DNA of 64,000 nucleotides, from contig NZ_BSOA01000001.1 in NCBI RefSeq assembly GCF_030160275.1, positions 1 through 64,000 of the forward strand. Reading direction: 5' to 3'. Position 1 is the stretch's first letter. Every line of letters starts with the position of its first letter. Under the pieces are notes generated by a model that was not told where the DNA came from, did not search any database, and saw only the letters and a list, made by a program, of their open reading frames with translations. Both the position numbers and the translations under genes were made by a program. The stretch is from Dyella flagellata (GTDB taxonomy: Bacteria > Pseudomonadota > Gammaproteobacteria > Xanthomonadales > Rhodanobacteraceae). Below, piece by piece: positions 52,346 through 60,377 of the stretch.

Positions 52346-53455
52346 TCATTGAATTACCAGCTCGCCGCGCAGCGCGCCGGCGTCCTTGATTGATTGCAGA
52401 ATGGTGATGACGTCGCGGGTGGACAGGTGGATCGCCCGCAACGCCGCGATCAGGTCAGCTACCGTCGCGCCATTGGGAATGCTCACCAAACGCGCTTCGG
52501 GATCCTGAACATTGATATTCGCCTGCGGCACCACCGCCGTGCCGATGTTGCGCGACGGGTTCACCAACACGCCGTCCGGCTGCGACACGAGATAGTCGGT
52601 CTGCACCTGGATGCGCAGATCGCCCTGCGAAATGGTGACCGCGCCCAGGCGCACGTCACCGCCCGAGACCACGGTACCGGTGCGCTCGTTGACGACCACG
52701 CGGGCAACTTGATCCGGCGTGACCGGCACGTTCTCGATCATGGAGATCGCTTGGACCAGATCCGAAGGCGGCGCCGCAAAGGTGACGCGCACCTTGCCCG
52801 CATGCTCGGCCACGGCCGACATGCCGGCATTTCTACGCAATGACTGGGCGATGCGCTCGGCCGTGGTGAAGTCCGGCTGATACAGCACCACGTCCAGGGT
52901 TCGGCCGCCTTCACCCAGGCCGAGTGGAGCCTCGCGTTCCACCGTGGCGCCATCGGGTACACGACCCACCGTAGGATGATTCTTCTGATCGACGCTGCCG
53001 AATGCGCGCACCTGATAGCCGCCGACCGAAAGCGCACCTTGCGCTAGCGCGTATAGCTTCCCGTCAGGACCATTTAGCGGCGTAAGCAGCAAAATACCGC
53101 CGCTGAGGCTGCGTGCATCCCCCAGTGAGGACACCGACACGTCCAGCTTCTGGCCGGATTCGGCAAACGCCGGCAGCGTTGCTGTCACCATCACCGCCGC
53201 GACGTTGCGGCTGTTCAGGTCGTCCGGGCTGATGTTGACGCCGAAATGGCTGAGCGTGTTGGCCACCGATTGCACCGTCAGCCGGTTCTTGGTGGTATCG
53301 CCGGTGCCGGCCAGGCCTATGACCAAGCCGTAGCCGGCAAGCGCGTTATCCCGCACGCCTTCTACGCGGGCGATTTCCTTCAGGCGTACGCTGTTGCCCT
53401 GCGCCAGCACATCGGCGCAAAACAGCAGCAGCAACAAGACGAGCAGACGTTTCAT
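52346..53455 (-). CDS. flgI: Flagellar P-ring protein FlgI
   Basis: A 369-residue P-ring protein with a signal peptide (LLVLLLLLFCADVLAQGNSV) and the family signature RLKEIARVEGVRDNALAGYGLVIGLAGTGDTT (about residues 24-55), IVTATLPAFAESGQKLDVSVSSLGDARSLSGGILLLTPL-type segments and the C-terminal GATVADLIAALRAIHLSTRDVITILQSIKDAGALRGELVIQ. It forms the periplasmic bushing around the rod, so the system is built for a Gram-negative wall. The ATG at 53455 overlaps the flgH stop by 4 bp. Confidence 0.95.
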   Translation of the reverse strand: MKRLLVLLLLLFCADVLAQGNSVRLKEIARVEGVRDNALAGYGLVIGLAGTGDTTKNRLTVQSVANTLSHFGVNISPDDLNSRNVAAVMVTATLPAFAESGQKLDVSVSSLGDARSLSGGILLLTPLNGPDGKLYALAQGALSVGGYQVRAFGSVDQKNHPTVGRVPDGATVEREAPLGLGEGGRTLDVVLYQPDFTTAERIAQSLRRNAGMSAVAEHAGKVRVTFAAPPSDLVQAISMIENVPVTPDQVARVVVNERTGTVVSGGDVRLGAVTISQGDLRIQVQTDYLVSQPDGVLVNPSRNIGTAVVPQANINVQDPEARLVSIPNGATVADLIAALRAIHLSTRDVITILQSIKDAGALRGELVIQ

Positions 53456-54039
53456 ATCAGACCCAGCCAGCGTGTGATGCGGTAAAGAATGCTGTGGCGT
53501 TGGGCGGTGGAAATGTCCCCCTTGCCGACGTAGCGGATATCCGCCTCGCTGATGCGGTTGGAGAGAATGGTGTTGTTCGGCGAAATATCTTCCGGACGCA
53601 CCATGCCGGTGAGCGCAAACTGCTGCTTCTCGCCGTTGATCTCCACGGTTTGCTCGCCATGGATGCGCAACATGCCGTCGCCATCCACGCCTACCACGCG
53701 CACTGCCAGCTGCGCTTGCAAGCTTCCGGCACGGGTGGTGTTGCCCTGCCCGGCGTCCTCGCCGTTCAAGCCCAAGGCATAGTTACGCCCGATATTGCGG
53801 TACGACGCATTCGCGCCCAGCTGCACGCCGCCGCTTGCATCAGTGTTGGCACTTGCCGTCGCACGCGCGGTTTCCGTCACCAACACCGTGAGCGTGTCGC
53901 CCACCTGATGGGCGCGGCGATCCGCCGCCAGCCCATGGTAGGCGTCTGGATCGATCATCGAGCCGGACGACGTCTGGGCATGCGCGACGACGCCCATGCA
54001 CGCGATGAACAGGCCTATAAATAAGGATCTAGTCGACAA
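53452..54039 (-). CDS. flgH: Flagellar L-ring protein FlgH
   Basis: A 195-residue L-ring protein: RRAHQVGDTLTVLVTETARATASANT and GEQTVEINGEKQQFALTGMVRPEDISPNNTILSNRISEADIRYVGKGDI are the FlgH core. It forms the outer-membrane ring. The start is taken as TTG at 54039 with GGGGAG 9 bp before it; this gives a signal peptide (MSTRSLFIGLFIACMGVVAH) and overlaps flgA by 11 bp. FlgH is usually a lipoprotein; here the only Cys is in LFIAC, a poor lipobox, and a signal peptidase I cut after AHA is also possible. Confidence 0.92.
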   Translation of the reverse strand: MSTRSLFIGLFIACMGVVAHAQTSSGSMIDPDAYHGLAADRRAHQVGDTLTVLVTETARATASANTDASGGVQLGANASYRNIGRNYALGLNGEDAGQGNTTRAGSLQAQLAVRVVGVDGDGMLRIHGEQTVEINGEKQQFALTGMVRPEDISPNNTILSNRISEADIRYVGKGDISTAQRHSILYRITRWLGLI

Positions 54040-54736
54040 CTTGCACCACTCCCCTGTCGGTAATACGCGCACGCACCGGCGCTTCGGCGCCATCTATCTG
54101 CACCAAGACGGTGTCGCCAGCGTTGCCGCGACCGATCGCCGTACCCTTGGCCTGAAGCCTGATCACGCCGTACGACTCCGTCACGTCCACTCGCTGCTGG
54201 CGATCGACATCCGGAATACGCTCGAAATCCTCAAGCACTACGGAACTGCCAGCCAGCACGGCATGACGCAAACGCATGCCGTCGAGCTGATGCGGATCAC
54301 TCACCAGCGTGCCTTGCATAGCCGCGATATCCGCACCGTGCAACGCAAATTTCAGCGTCGACGCTGCCGTGCCGAGAGCGGCATCCGATGCATAGGTCGA
54401 CACATCATGCTGAACGCTCACGGCAAACCACACCGTGGTCGAGCGCACCACGGCATCGTTGACGACGACATCCACCGGCACGCTCACGCGAGCACGTGGC
54501 CAGCGCCCTTCGGGCTTCCGGGCCTTGAGCGCAAGCTTGCCTGCAAGCACCTGCACGTCTTCCGGCCTGCCCACCACGGCTACTTGTGCCGCCGACTTGT
54601 CGCTGCCAAGACAGGCGTCCAGCTCTGCCTGGGCAACATCGACGATGCGCACAGCCGCGACGGTCTGCAGTGGCGGCGAAGCCAGCGCAGCCCCATTCAT
54701 GGCAAGAAAAAAAACGGTGGGCAGCAGTTTGCGCAT
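54029..54736 (-). CDS. flgA: Flagellar P-ring chaperone FlgA
   Basis: A 235-residue periplasmic protein. It has a signal peptide (KLLPTVFFLAMNGAALASPP) and a C-terminal SAF domain (MQGTLVSDPHQLDGMRLRHAVLAGSSVVLEDFERIPDVDRQQRVDVTESYGVIRLQAKGTAIGRGNAGDTVLVQ). It helps FlgI assemble. The ATG is at 54736, 2 bp after the flgG stop. The order flgF-flgG-flgA-flgH-flgI is unlike the enteric clusters and more like alphaproteobacterial ones. Confidence 0.9.
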   Translation of the reverse strand: MRKLLPTVFFLAMNGAALASPPLQTVAAVRIVDVAQAELDACLGSDKSAAQVAVVGRPEDVQVLAGKLALKARKPEGRWPRARVSVPVDVVVNDAVVRSTTVWFAVSVQHDVSTYASDAALGTAASTLKFALHGADIAAMQGTLVSDPHQLDGMRLRHAVLAGSSVVLEDFERIPDVDRQQRVDVTESYGVIRLQAKGTAIGRGNAGDTVLVQIDGAEAPVRARITDRGVVQVVD

Positions 54737-54738
54737 GA

Positions 54739-55506
54739 TTACTGCCGCAGGTTGTTGATCGTGTCGAGGATCTGATCCGACGCCTGCAGCACGCGCGCAT
54801 TGAGCTGATAGGCACGCTGTGCGATCACCAGGGTCGCCATTTCGCTCACCATGTCCACGTTCGAGCCTTCCAGCGATCCTTGCAGGATGGCGCCCATGCC
54901 GCTGTCGTTGGGTTTGCCCACGCTGGGGTCGCCCGACTCCTGCGTCGGCACGAAGTTATTGCTGCCCACCGACTGCAAACCCTGCGGCGACGGGAACGTG
55001 CTCAACTCCAGCGTGCCGAGCAAGGTTTGCGTATGGCTGCCGCCGACTTGCGCGTAGACCTGTCCGTTCTGGTTGATCTGGATATTGGTGGCATCCGGCG
55101 GAATCTGGATCTGCTGCGCCAGGCGGCTGCCGTCCGCGGCAGCGACATAGCCTTCGCTATCCACGTGCAGCTGTCCATCGCGGGTATACAGATGATTGCC
55201 GCTGGCATCGACCACTTCGAAGAAGCCTTCGCCCTGGATGGCGATATCCCAGGCGTTACCGGTCTGTTTCATCTGGCCCTGTGAAAAGACCGCATCGGTG
55301 GACAGCACTTCCGCGCCGGCACCGGATTGGGCTGGCGTAAGGCCTGCCTGCACTTGCGAAGGGGTGATCACCGCGATGTCGCCGAACGATACACGCTTGG
55401 CCTTGAAGCCCGGCGTCTGCATGTTCGAGAGATTGTTGGACAGCGTATCGATCTGGTTCTGCACGGTCTGCAGACCGGAAGTGGCGATGTATAGGGCGTC
55501 GATCAT
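54739..55506 (-). CDS. flgG: Flagellar distal rod protein FlgG
   Basis: A 255-residue distal rod protein. The N-terminal signature YIATSGLQTVQNQIDTLSNNLSNMQTPGFKAKRVSF, the core IAIQGEGFFEVVDASGNHLYTRDGQLHVDSEG and the C-terminal EGSNVDMVSEMATLVIAQRAYQLNARVLQASDQILDTINNLRQ are all conserved. Length is slightly below the typical 260. The ATG is at 55506. Confidence 0.95.
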   Translation of the reverse strand: MIDALYIATSGLQTVQNQIDTLSNNLSNMQTPGFKAKRVSFGDIAVITPSQVQAGLTPAQSGAGAEVLSTDAVFSQGQMKQTGNAWDIAIQGEGFFEVVDASGNHLYTRDGQLHVDSEGYVAAADGSRLAQQIQIPPDATNIQINQNGQVYAQVGGSHTQTLLGTLELSTFPSPQGLQSVGSNNFVPTQESGDPSVGKPNDSGMGAILQGSLEGSNVDMVSEMATLVIAQRAYQLNARVLQASDQILDTINNLRQ

Positions 55507-55516
55507 GCTCGTATCC

Positions 55517-56203
55517 TCAGGAGTTGTCGCCGATATGGTTGATGCCTTGCTGCAAGGCCGCGTCGTAAGCCTGGAGCGCGCGCTGCACGGATTGCGCGTG
55601 GCGGGTAAGCGCCATCAGGCGCACCATTTCCTCGCCGGGGTCCACATTGGACTGCTCGAGCGCGCCCTGCTGCACGCGGCCAAGGAATTGCTCAGCGCTG
55701 GCACTGGTGCCGCTGTAGCTGTACAGCCCGTCGCCTATCTCACGCAGTTCGCCGGGCTTATCGATGTTGACGATCTGCAGGGTGTCGACTTCATCGCCGT
55801 TGTCGGTGATGGTGCCCGCGGCGTCGATATGCACGTTGGTGTGATTGAGCGAGATCGGGCCCGACAGCCCCATTACCGGGTGGCCGGCCGCATCCACCAG
55901 TTGCTGGTTGGCATCCAGATGGAACTGGCCGTTGCGGGTAAGCATCTGCTGGCCGTTGACGCTCACCACAAAAAAGCCCGGGCCGCGAATGGCCAGGTCG
56001 AGGGGATGCCCCGTCGAGGTAAGGCTGCCATCGGCAAGGCTCAGGGTCGGCGTGTGGTCGAGCAAGCCGGTACGGAAATCCGTGGCAAGCCGCTCCGTGC
56101 GATAACCCGTAGTGCGCAGATTGGCCACGTTCTGGCTCAGCACGTCGAGCGCTTCCACGTCGTTGCTGAGGTAGCGCGCAATGCCTGGAATGATGTTGCT
56201 CAA
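55517..56203 (-). CDS. flgF: Flagellar proximal rod protein FlgF
   Basis: A 228-residue FlgF-type rod protein: ALDVLSQNVANLRTTGYRTERL near the N-terminus and DLAIRGPGFFVVSVNGQQMLTRNGQFHLDANQQLVDAAGHPV in the core match the FlgF/FlgG family; NVDPGEEMVRLMALTRHAQSVQRALQAYD is the C-terminal helix. The start is TTG at 56203, supported by AAGGAGG 7 bp before it. FlgF is shorter and less conserved than FlgG. Confidence 0.88.
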   Translation of the reverse strand: MSNIIPGIARYLSNDVEALDVLSQNVANLRTTGYRTERLATDFRTGLLDHTPTLSLADGSLTSTGHPLDLAIRGPGFFVVSVNGQQMLTRNGQFHLDANQQLVDAAGHPVMGLSGPISLNHTNVHIDAAGTITDNGDEVDTLQIVNIDKPGELREIGDGLYSYSGTSASAEQFLGRVQQGALEQSNVDPGEEMVRLMALTRHAQSVQRALQAYDAALQQGINHIGDNS

Positions 56204-56215
56204 AGTGGTTCCTCC

Positions 56216-58276
56216 TTATGCGGCAGCCGAAGCGGTAACGGTGCCGAACGCCTTCACCATCACGGTGGCAGGGACTTCGTTGATGCCCAGCACGGTGACG
56301 TGCGGCAGGCTGCGTTGGATCAATGCACGCAAATGACGACGCACCACGCTCGGGCAAAGCAACACCGGCAGATGGCTGCGTGCCATCATGGCCTCCGATT
56401 GCTTCGCCAGGCCGCCCAATAGCGCCTCCAGCTGGCCCAGATCGGCGAGCAGAGCACCTGATCCCTCGCGTTGGCGCACCGCCGATACGATCGAGCGTTC
56501 CAGCTCCGGCGCCAGCGTGAGCACATAAAGCTCGCCCTGTGCATTGCTCACGCGCTGGCAGATGCTTGGCCCCAGCCGCTCGCGCACACGCTCGACCAGG
56601 TCATCCGTCTGCTTGTGCGTCTTGCCCGCATCGACCAGCACTTCCAGGATGGTCTCGACATTGCGGATGCTGACTTGCTCGCGCAGCAATTGCTGCAGCA
56701 CCTTTTGCACGTCGGTATACGACATCACGCCGGGAATCAGCTCGTCGACCAGCGAGGCCTGTTGCTCGCGCACGCGCGACACCAGTCGTTCGGTTTCTGC
56801 GCGCGTCAACAGTTCAGGCGCGTGGCGCTTGGTAACTTCGCCCAGGTGCGTGATCAGTACCGTCTCCGGATCGACCAGGGTGTAGCCTGCGCCACGCGCG
56901 TATTGGCGCTGTTCCGGATTGATCCACTGTGCCGGCAAGCCATACGCAGGATCGCGCGTTTCGCGTCCTTCCAGCTTCGGTCGCTTGCCGCCGGGATTGA
57001 TCGCCAGCAATGCGTCAAAATGCAGCTCGCCACGCCCCACGCGCGAGCCTTGCACCTGGATTTCGTAGCCGTCTTCGGCCAGCGACGGCCCCTGGATCAA
57101 CTTCACCTTGGGCAGGATGAAACCCAGGTCGAGCGCGAACTGCTTGCGGAAGGTGCTGATGCGATCGCCCAGGTCCAGGCCGCGCGCCTTATAGGTGGTG
57201 GAAATGCCGCTGCCCAGGTGGATCTCCACCGGCTCCACCGAAAGCAGCCGATAGAGATCCTCTTCTTCGCGTTTGGCTTCGGGCTCGGGCGCTGCGTCTT
57301 GCTTTGGCGCGATGGTGGCGCCCGAACGCATGGCGAAAAACGTCAACGCACCCACGCCCAGCAGCACCAGCAGCACCGGCCACGCCGGCAGTCCCGGCAA
57401 TACCAGCAAGCCGGCCAGGGCCAACGCCACGATCAACAAGGTGCGCGAGCTGGACAACACCTGCTTGGCGATTTCCGTGCCCAGCTGTGCATCCGATGCG
57501 GCGCGCGTAATGATGATGCCGGTGGCCACCGCGATCACCAGCGACGGAATCTGCGTGACGATGCCATCGCCTACGGTCAGCAGCGTGTAGCGGTGCACGG
57601 ACTCGGTCCAGGGCAAGCCCCGCTGCACCATGCCCACCGCCAGGCCGCCGATGATGTCGATCAGGATGATCATGATGCCGGCAATGGCATCGCCCTTGAC
57701 GAACTTGGTGGCGCCGTCCATCGCACCGTAGAAGCTTGCTTCCTTCTCGATCTGCGCGCGCCGCCGGCGGGCTTCGTGCTCGTCGATCAGCCCCATGTTC
57801 ATGTCGGCGTCGATGCTCATCTGCTTGCCGGGCATGCTGTCCAGCGTGAAACGCGCCGCCACTTCGGCCACACGTTGCGCGCCGTTGGTCACCACCACGT
57901 ACTGCACAACGACCAGGATCAGGAACACCACCAGGCCGATGACGTAGTTGCCCCCCACCACGTACGAACCGATCGCATTGATCACCCGACCCGCATTGCC
58001 CTTGTCCAGGATCAGGCGCGTGGCCGAAATGTTCAGTGCCAGGCGGAACAGCGTGGTGATCAGCAGCAACGAAGGGAACGTCGAAAAACTCAGCGGCGTG
58101 TCGGTGAAGAAGGTGATCAGCAACACCAGCAACGCGCCGGTGAAATTGAGCACGAGCAGGAAATCCAGCAACGCCGCCGGAATCGGCGTGAACAGGATCA
58201 CCAGGATCGCGATCATCCCCATCACCAGGATGACGTCGCGCTTGCCGTTCCAAAGCTGGCCAAAGAGAGAGTTCAC
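56216..58276 (-). CDS. flhA: Flagellar export gate protein FlhA
   Basis: A 686-residue export-gate protein. About eight membrane segments fill the N-terminal half, with the FHIPEP-family signatures STFPSLLLITTLFRLALNIS and SMPGKQMSIDADMNMGLIDEHEARRRR (about residues 105-200). The C-terminal half is the cytosolic nine-mer ring domain that docks substrates. The start is GTG at 58276, overlapping the flhB stop by 4 bp. Length is normal. Confidence 0.96.
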   Translation of the reverse strand: MNSLFGQLWNGKRDVILVMGMIAILVILFTPIPAALLDFLLVLNFTGALLVLLITFFTDTPLSFSTFPSLLLITTLFRLALNISATRLILDKGNAGRVINAIGSYVVGGNYVIGLVVFLILVVVQYVVVTNGAQRVAEVAARFTLDSMPGKQMSIDADMNMGLIDEHEARRRRAQIEKEASFYGAMDGATKFVKGDAIAGIMIILIDIIGGLAVGMVQRGLPWTESVHRYTLLTVGDGIVTQIPSLVIAVATGIIITRAASDAQLGTEIAKQVLSSSRTLLIVALALAGLLVLPGLPAWPVLLVLLGVGALTFFAMRSGATIAPKQDAAPEPEAKREEEDLYRLLSVEPVEIHLGSGISTTYKARGLDLGDRISTFRKQFALDLGFILPKVKLIQGPSLAEDGYEIQVQGSRVGRGELHFDALLAINPGGKRPKLEGRETRDPAYGLPAQWINPEQRQYARGAGYTLVDPETVLITHLGEVTKRHAPELLTRAETERLVSRVREQQASLVDELIPGVMSYTDVQKVLQQLLREQVSIRNVETILEVLVDAGKTHKQTDDLVERVRERLGPSICQRVSNAQGELYVLTLAPELERSIVSAVRQREGSGALLADLGQLEALLGGLAKQSEAMMARSHLPVLLCPSVVRRHLRALIQRSLPHVTVLGINEVPATVMVKAFGTVTASAAA

Positions 58277-59343
58277 GAGAAAATCCTGTTGCCCGGGCGC
58301 TTCATCAGCCAGCGGTAGATGGGAGCCAGCGGCTTGTACAAATGCGTCGGCACCGGGCGGTCGATCTTGCATTCGCGGTACAGCGCACGCGCCAATTCCG
58401 GCGAGCGCAGACACGGCACGCCCGATTGCGCGGCCAGCTTGCGCATGCGTGCCGCCAGCGCATCACTGCCTTTGGACAGCACCACCGGCGAGCGCATCGT
58501 CTTGGGGCGGTACTTCAGGGCGATAGCCAGATGCGTCGGGTTGGTAAGCAGCACGTCCGCTTCCGATACGCGGCGTACGGAGCGGGAGTGCTTCAGCAGT
58601 TCCACCATCAGCCGGCGGCGCTTCTGGCGAATGTCCGGATCGCCTTCGTGGCGCTTCACCTCGTCCTTGATGTCACGCCGGCTCATGCGCAACTTGCGAA
58701 TGTATTCGCGCCGCGTGAACCACAGGTCGAACAGCGACACCAAGGCGAGCAGCGCCAGCATCCAGGTGGTTACTTGCACATAGGTCGAACGCAACAACAG
58801 GCCAATCGTGGAGGGCGCAACAAAAGCCGCCGCCTGCACCTTGTGGCCGACGCTTGCGGCCAGCATCCAGGCCACCGTGCCGAGGATGCCCAGCTTCAGC
58901 GTGAGCTTGAACAACTCCCACAGCAGGCGCAGCGAGAAAATTTTCTTGGCGCCCTGCGCCGGGTTCAGGCGATTGAAGTCCGGCTTCAGCGGCTCGGTGC
59001 TGAACACCGGACCGGTTTGCACCAGGTTCGCCACCACGGCCGCCACCAGCATCGCCATCACGATCGGCAGGATCGCCTGCCAAGAAGGCTGGAAGGTGCG
59101 CTGCAACCAGCCGGCCAGGCTGGCCGAAGGTGCCGGCGCATTGCCCGCCATCAGGATCGTGCGGGAAACGGAACGTGCCAGCGCCGCAGCAATGCCATAC
59201 GAGGCTGTCGCCAGCGCTACGCTGAACACTATCATCACCACGATGCCGCTGAGGTCCGCGCTGCGCGGCACCTGCCCGCGCTTGCGGGCCTCCTGCAGGC
59301 GGAACGCTGTGGGTTGCTCGGTCTTGCTCTGCTCGTCGGCCAT
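58273..59343 (-). CDS. flhB: Flagellar export switch protein FlhB
   Basis: A 356-residue protein of the FlhB/SctU family. Its N-terminal cytosolic segment EQSKTEQPTAFRLQEARKRGQVPRS and four membrane helices precede a cytosolic domain with the self-cleavage motif N268-P-T-H271 in LLTNPTHLAIALKY. The cut switches export from hook to filament substrates, so a switch still seems to be needed in this system. The ATG at 59343 overlaps the fliR stop by one base (TGATG). Confidence 0.95.
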   Translation of the reverse strand: MADEQSKTEQPTAFRLQEARKRGQVPRSADLSGIVVMIVFSVALATASYGIAAALARSVSRTILMAGNAPAPSASLAGWLQRTFQPSWQAILPIVMAMLVAAVVANLVQTGPVFSTEPLKPDFNRLNPAQGAKKIFSLRLLWELFKLTLKLGILGTVAWMLAASVGHKVQAAAFVAPSTIGLLLRSTYVQVTTWMLALLALVSLFDLWFTRREYIRKLRMSRRDIKDEVKRHEGDPDIRQKRRRLMVELLKHSRSVRRVSEADVLLTNPTHLAIALKYRPKTMRSPVVLSKGSDALAARMRKLAAQSGVPCLRSPELARALYRECKIDRPVPTHLYKPLAPIYRWLMKRPGNRIFS

Positions 59344-60107
59344 CAGTGCACTCCAGCCGGCGTAAACAGCGTGAACGCGTCGCGATACATGCGCTCGATC
59401 AACGGCGGCGCGTAGCGCAACGATCCGGCCAGTAGCACGAAGCCGGCCAGCACCTTGATCGGCAAAGCCACGAAATAGGCGTTGGCCTGCGGCATCGAGC
59501 GGCTCGCATAGGCCACCGTCAGGTCGATCGCGAACAGGCCAAGCATGGTGGGCGCGGACACCATCAGGCCCAGCAGAAATTGCGAGGAAAGCTTGGACAG
59601 CAGCACTGCAGGTGTAACCAGCAGACCGCCACTGCCCAGCGGAATGATTTCGATCGAGGCGAGCATGCCCCGCAGCAACAGCAGGTGCAGCCCCAGCGAG
59701 AAGAACACCAGCAAGCCCGCCCATTGCACCACCGTGCCAGCCAACGCTTCGGCCGCACGCGTACTCGGATTGAACAGGCTGGCGGCGCTCACGCCGGATT
59801 GGATATCCAGCACGCGGGCCGAAAAGCCCAGCGCCGCCATCGGCAGCACCACCGCCAAGCTCAATGAAAAGCCGAGCACACACTCGCCGGCCATGGCCAG
59901 CACGAACGGCAACGGATGATCCGCATCCAACGGCACCGCCGATGACTGGCGTACGCCCACCGCCAGCATCGTCAGCGCCAGCAGCACGCACATGCGAATC
60001 GTCGCCGGCACACCGTTGAAGGGCGTGAACGCAGGCACCATCAGCAGCGGCGCAAATCTCGCCATCGCAAGCAGGAAAACGCCGATTAGCGTGTCGATCA
60101 CTGCCAC
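59343..60107 (-). CDS. fliR: Flagellar export apparatus protein FliR
   Basis: A 254-residue membrane protein with six hydrophobic segments and FliR signatures (FARFAPLLMVPAFTPFNGVPATIRMCVLLALTM-type N-terminus and LLSKLSSQFLLGLMVSAPTMLGLFAIDLTVAYASRSMPQANAYFVALPIKVLAGFVLL). It is part of the FliPQR pore. The start is GTG at 60107, 4 bp after the fliQ stop. Confidence 0.93.
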   Translation of the reverse strand: MAVIDTLIGVFLLAMARFAPLLMVPAFTPFNGVPATIRMCVLLALTMLAVGVRQSSAVPLDADHPLPFVLAMAGECVLGFSLSLAVVLPMAALGFSARVLDIQSGVSAASLFNPSTRAAEALAGTVVQWAGLLVFFSLGLHLLLLRGMLASIEIIPLGSGGLLVTPAVLLSKLSSQFLLGLMVSAPTMLGLFAIDLTVAYASRSMPQANAYFVALPIKVLAGFVLLAGSLRYAPPLIERMYRDAFTLFTPAGVH

Positions 60108-60111
60108 CTTG

Positions 60112-60375
60112 CTACATCCCTGCGATCAGTCCGAACAAATGCTTGGTGAACTCCACCACCACCGCCATCATCCAGGCCCCGGTCATCACTACCATGGCCA
60201 CCACCGTGATCAGCTTGGGGATGAAGGTGAGCGTCATTTCCTGGATCTGCGTCACCACCTGCAAGATCGAAATCACCACGCCCACCACCAGCGTGGCGAT
60301 CAGGATCGGCGCGGATACCTTCGCCGCTGTCAGTAGGGTCTGCGAAAGCAGATGCATTGCGGTATCGCTATCCAT
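60112..60375 (-). CDS. fliQ: Flagellar export apparatus protein FliQ
   Basis: An 87-residue protein with two membrane helices (APILIATLVVGVVISILQVV and ITVVAMVVMTGAWMMAVVVE) joined by TQIQEMTLTFIPKL, the FliQ signature. The ATG is at 60375, two bases after the TPR gene stop. Reading frames starting further upstream in the same phase run through the TPR gene and are not real. Confidence 0.93.
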   Translation of the reverse strand: MDSDTAMHLLSQTLLTAAKVSAPILIATLVVGVVISILQVVTQIQEMTLTFIPKLITVVAMVVMTGAWMMAVVVEFTKHLFGLIAGM

Positions 60376-60377
60376 GC

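Noticed and set aside
56471-58318. A 615-codon plus-strand frame opposite flhA
   Set aside because: It is rich in Gln, His and Arg, has no family resemblance, and lies fully antisense to the clearly conserved flhA; it results from high GC and codon bias on the other strand.
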